A stretch of 5,269 nt of DNA from the NCBI GenBank assembly GCA_021162505.1, contig JAGGYO010000216.1, forward strand, positions 1-5,269, written 5' to 3'. This document shows positions 4,105-5,269 of the stretch, in pieces (the stretch's first letter is position 1; every line of letters begins with the position of its first letter). The notes under the pieces were generated by a model that was not told where the DNA came from, did not search any database, and saw only the letters and a list, made by a program, of their open reading frames with translations. This DNA comes from a bacterium. GTDB lineage: Bacteria; AUK180. The position numbers were made by a program, and so were the translations under genes.

Positions 4105-5269
4105 TTAAATACCGTGATCTAACTTATTGAATATTTCCTTAGCTTTCTTAAAGTATTTTTCTGCTAATTTATTATTACCGTTTTCTTTATATGCATCTGC
4201 TAATCCTAAAATTGCATCTCTATAATCAAATAGTAAATTATTTTCTTTGGTGATTTTCATTGCTTGTTTAAAGTACTCTACTGCTTTGTCAAAAGGTTCC
4301 TCTTTTGTTGTAATAATAAATTTTGCCTGAATTTGTAAAATAATTGGATTCATATCATCCTCATCAATTTCTTTTGATAAATTTTTACATTGATCCAAAT
4401 ATTTTCTACTTTTAATGATCTGATTTTGTAGGCGATACAATTCGCTATATTGGGCAAAAATTTCAGCAATACCGGATTGATCATTTATTTTTACAAATGT
4501 TTTTCTTGCAATATAAAGACATTTCTTTGACTTTTCAAATTTACCTTTTTCCATATAAATCTTACCCAAGCCTAATGCACTTGTAGCATAACTCAAGTAA
4601 TCAACTTTATTCGAAACAGTCATGGTTTCTTTATAATATTTTACAGCATTATTATAATCCTTTTTATATTGATAGCTGAGTGCAATATTTACTAATGCTT
4701 CGCTTACTCCCCTTCTATAACCAATAGTCTTAGAAATAGTAAGAGCTTTTTTATAATAGTTTAACGCTGTATCAAGCTCTCCTTTCATTCCATAAACAAT
4801 ACCAATATTTCCCAATGCAATTCCAGTCCCTCTCTTATCCTCTATTTTTCTTGACACTTGATAATATCTTTCATAATATTTTAACGCTTTGTTAAAATCA
4901 TTGGTTTCATAATAAATATTTCCAATATTACAACAAGATGAAGCTATTCCTCTTTCACTGCCTATTTCTTTAGAAATTATTAAATGTTCTTCTAATGCTT
5001 TTAATGCCTTTTTATATTTTTCCTGTTGGGTGTATGTTAAACCAATATTTCCTAAAGCCCTACCTATAGACTGCTTATCACCAATTTTTTTAGAAATATT
5101 TAAAAATTTTTTAAAATAGGAAAGAGCATTTTCAAAATCATTTTCGCTCCATAAAACGCTGCCGATATCATTGAATGCACTGGCTTCTGATCTAATATTA
5201 CCAATTTTCTTGAAGGTATCAAATGCTTTCATATAGTAATTCATTGATTTTTTTAATTCACCCTTATTA
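4105..5269 (-). CDS. Tetratricopeptide-repeat protein, C-terminal part (start beyond the window)
   Basis: The frame is open to the right edge: eight codons (NKGELKKS) precede the first in-window Met (5242-5244) and complete the first TPR helix. The real start is therefore outside, and 387 residues are visible. They consist of about nine repeats of close to 40 residues, TPR_12/kinesin-light-chain or LGN-like. Each has an A helix such as ALGNIGLTY or ALVNIALSY, a linker, and a B helix such as KALKYYERYYQVSRKI followed by a charged turn. The first five or six units are regular and the last three diverge. No catalytic domain, signal peptide or membrane segment is visible. TPR solenoids bind partner proteins or peptides; in bacteria they are often joined to an N-terminal kinase, cyclase or ATPase domain, which would lie off the window. 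The gene ends with TAA at 4105-4107, beside a long AT hairpin. Confidence 0.9.
   Translation of the reverse strand, partial: NKGELKKSMNYYMKAFDTFKKIGNIRSEASAFNDIGSVLWSENDFENALSYFKKFLNISKKIGDKQSIGRALGNIGLTYTQQEKYKKALKALEEHLIISKEIGSERGIASSCCNIGNIYYETNDFNKALKYYERYYQVSRKIEDKRGTGIALGNIGIVYGMKGELDTALNYYKKALTISKTIGYRRGVSEALVNIALSYQYKKDYNNAVKYYKETMTVSNKVDYLSYATSALGLGKIYMEKGKFEKSKKCLYIARKTFVKINDQSGIAEIFAQYSELYRLQNQIIKSRKYLDQCKNLSKEIDEDDMNPIILQIQAKFIITTKEEPFDKAVEYFKQAMKITKENNLLFDYRDAILGLADAYKENGNNKLAEKYFKKAKEIFNKLDHGI

Overview
This is an AT-rich window, roughly one third G+C by eye. It is most likely bacterial: it has Shine-Dalgarno sites, a canonical queE/queC pair and a good XerC/XerD-type dif site. 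The phylum cannot be fixed from the sequence. The spacers are full of degenerate short-word repeats and small hairpins, a style I associate with several uncultured bacterial lineages.

Left edge (1-307): the end of an MNT-type nucleotidyltransferase gene overlaps, through ATGA, a HepT-like gene that stops after 41 codons. Both look decayed: the first lacks the catalytic Asp-x-Asp stretch and the second is cut short beside a C-rich tract. Positions 308-2152 hold a tight plus-strand operon. queE (radical-SAM 7-carboxy-7-deazaguanine synthase) overlaps queC (7-cyano-7-deazaguanine synthase) by 4 bases, and a small class I SAM-dependent methyltransferase of unknown substrate follows after 1 base. 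queE makes CDG from CPH4 and QueC converts CDG to preQ0, the precursor of queuosine and other 7-deazaguanines. queD and queF are not in the window.

Middle (2153-3594): about 1.4 kb without a convincing gene. It holds two mosaic repeat blocks (about 2157-2470 and 3070-3330), three consecutive hairpins (2238-2314), an AT-rich stretch, an imperfect inverted repeat (2925-2959) and a 28-bp dif-like site at 2979-3006. The dif-like site is the most notable element. It suggests that the window lies at the replication terminus, or at a Xer-dependent integration site.

Right (3595-5269): a small three-helix membrane protein of the DUF4870/Tic20-like type has its own promoter-like sequence and ribosome binding site. 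It converges on a minus-strand TPR-repeat gene that runs off the right edge, so the TPR gene's true start is outside the window. AT-only hairpins lie between the two genes. Genes left of dif point right, and the TPR gene far right points left. This fits convergence on a terminus, except for the DUF4870 gene.
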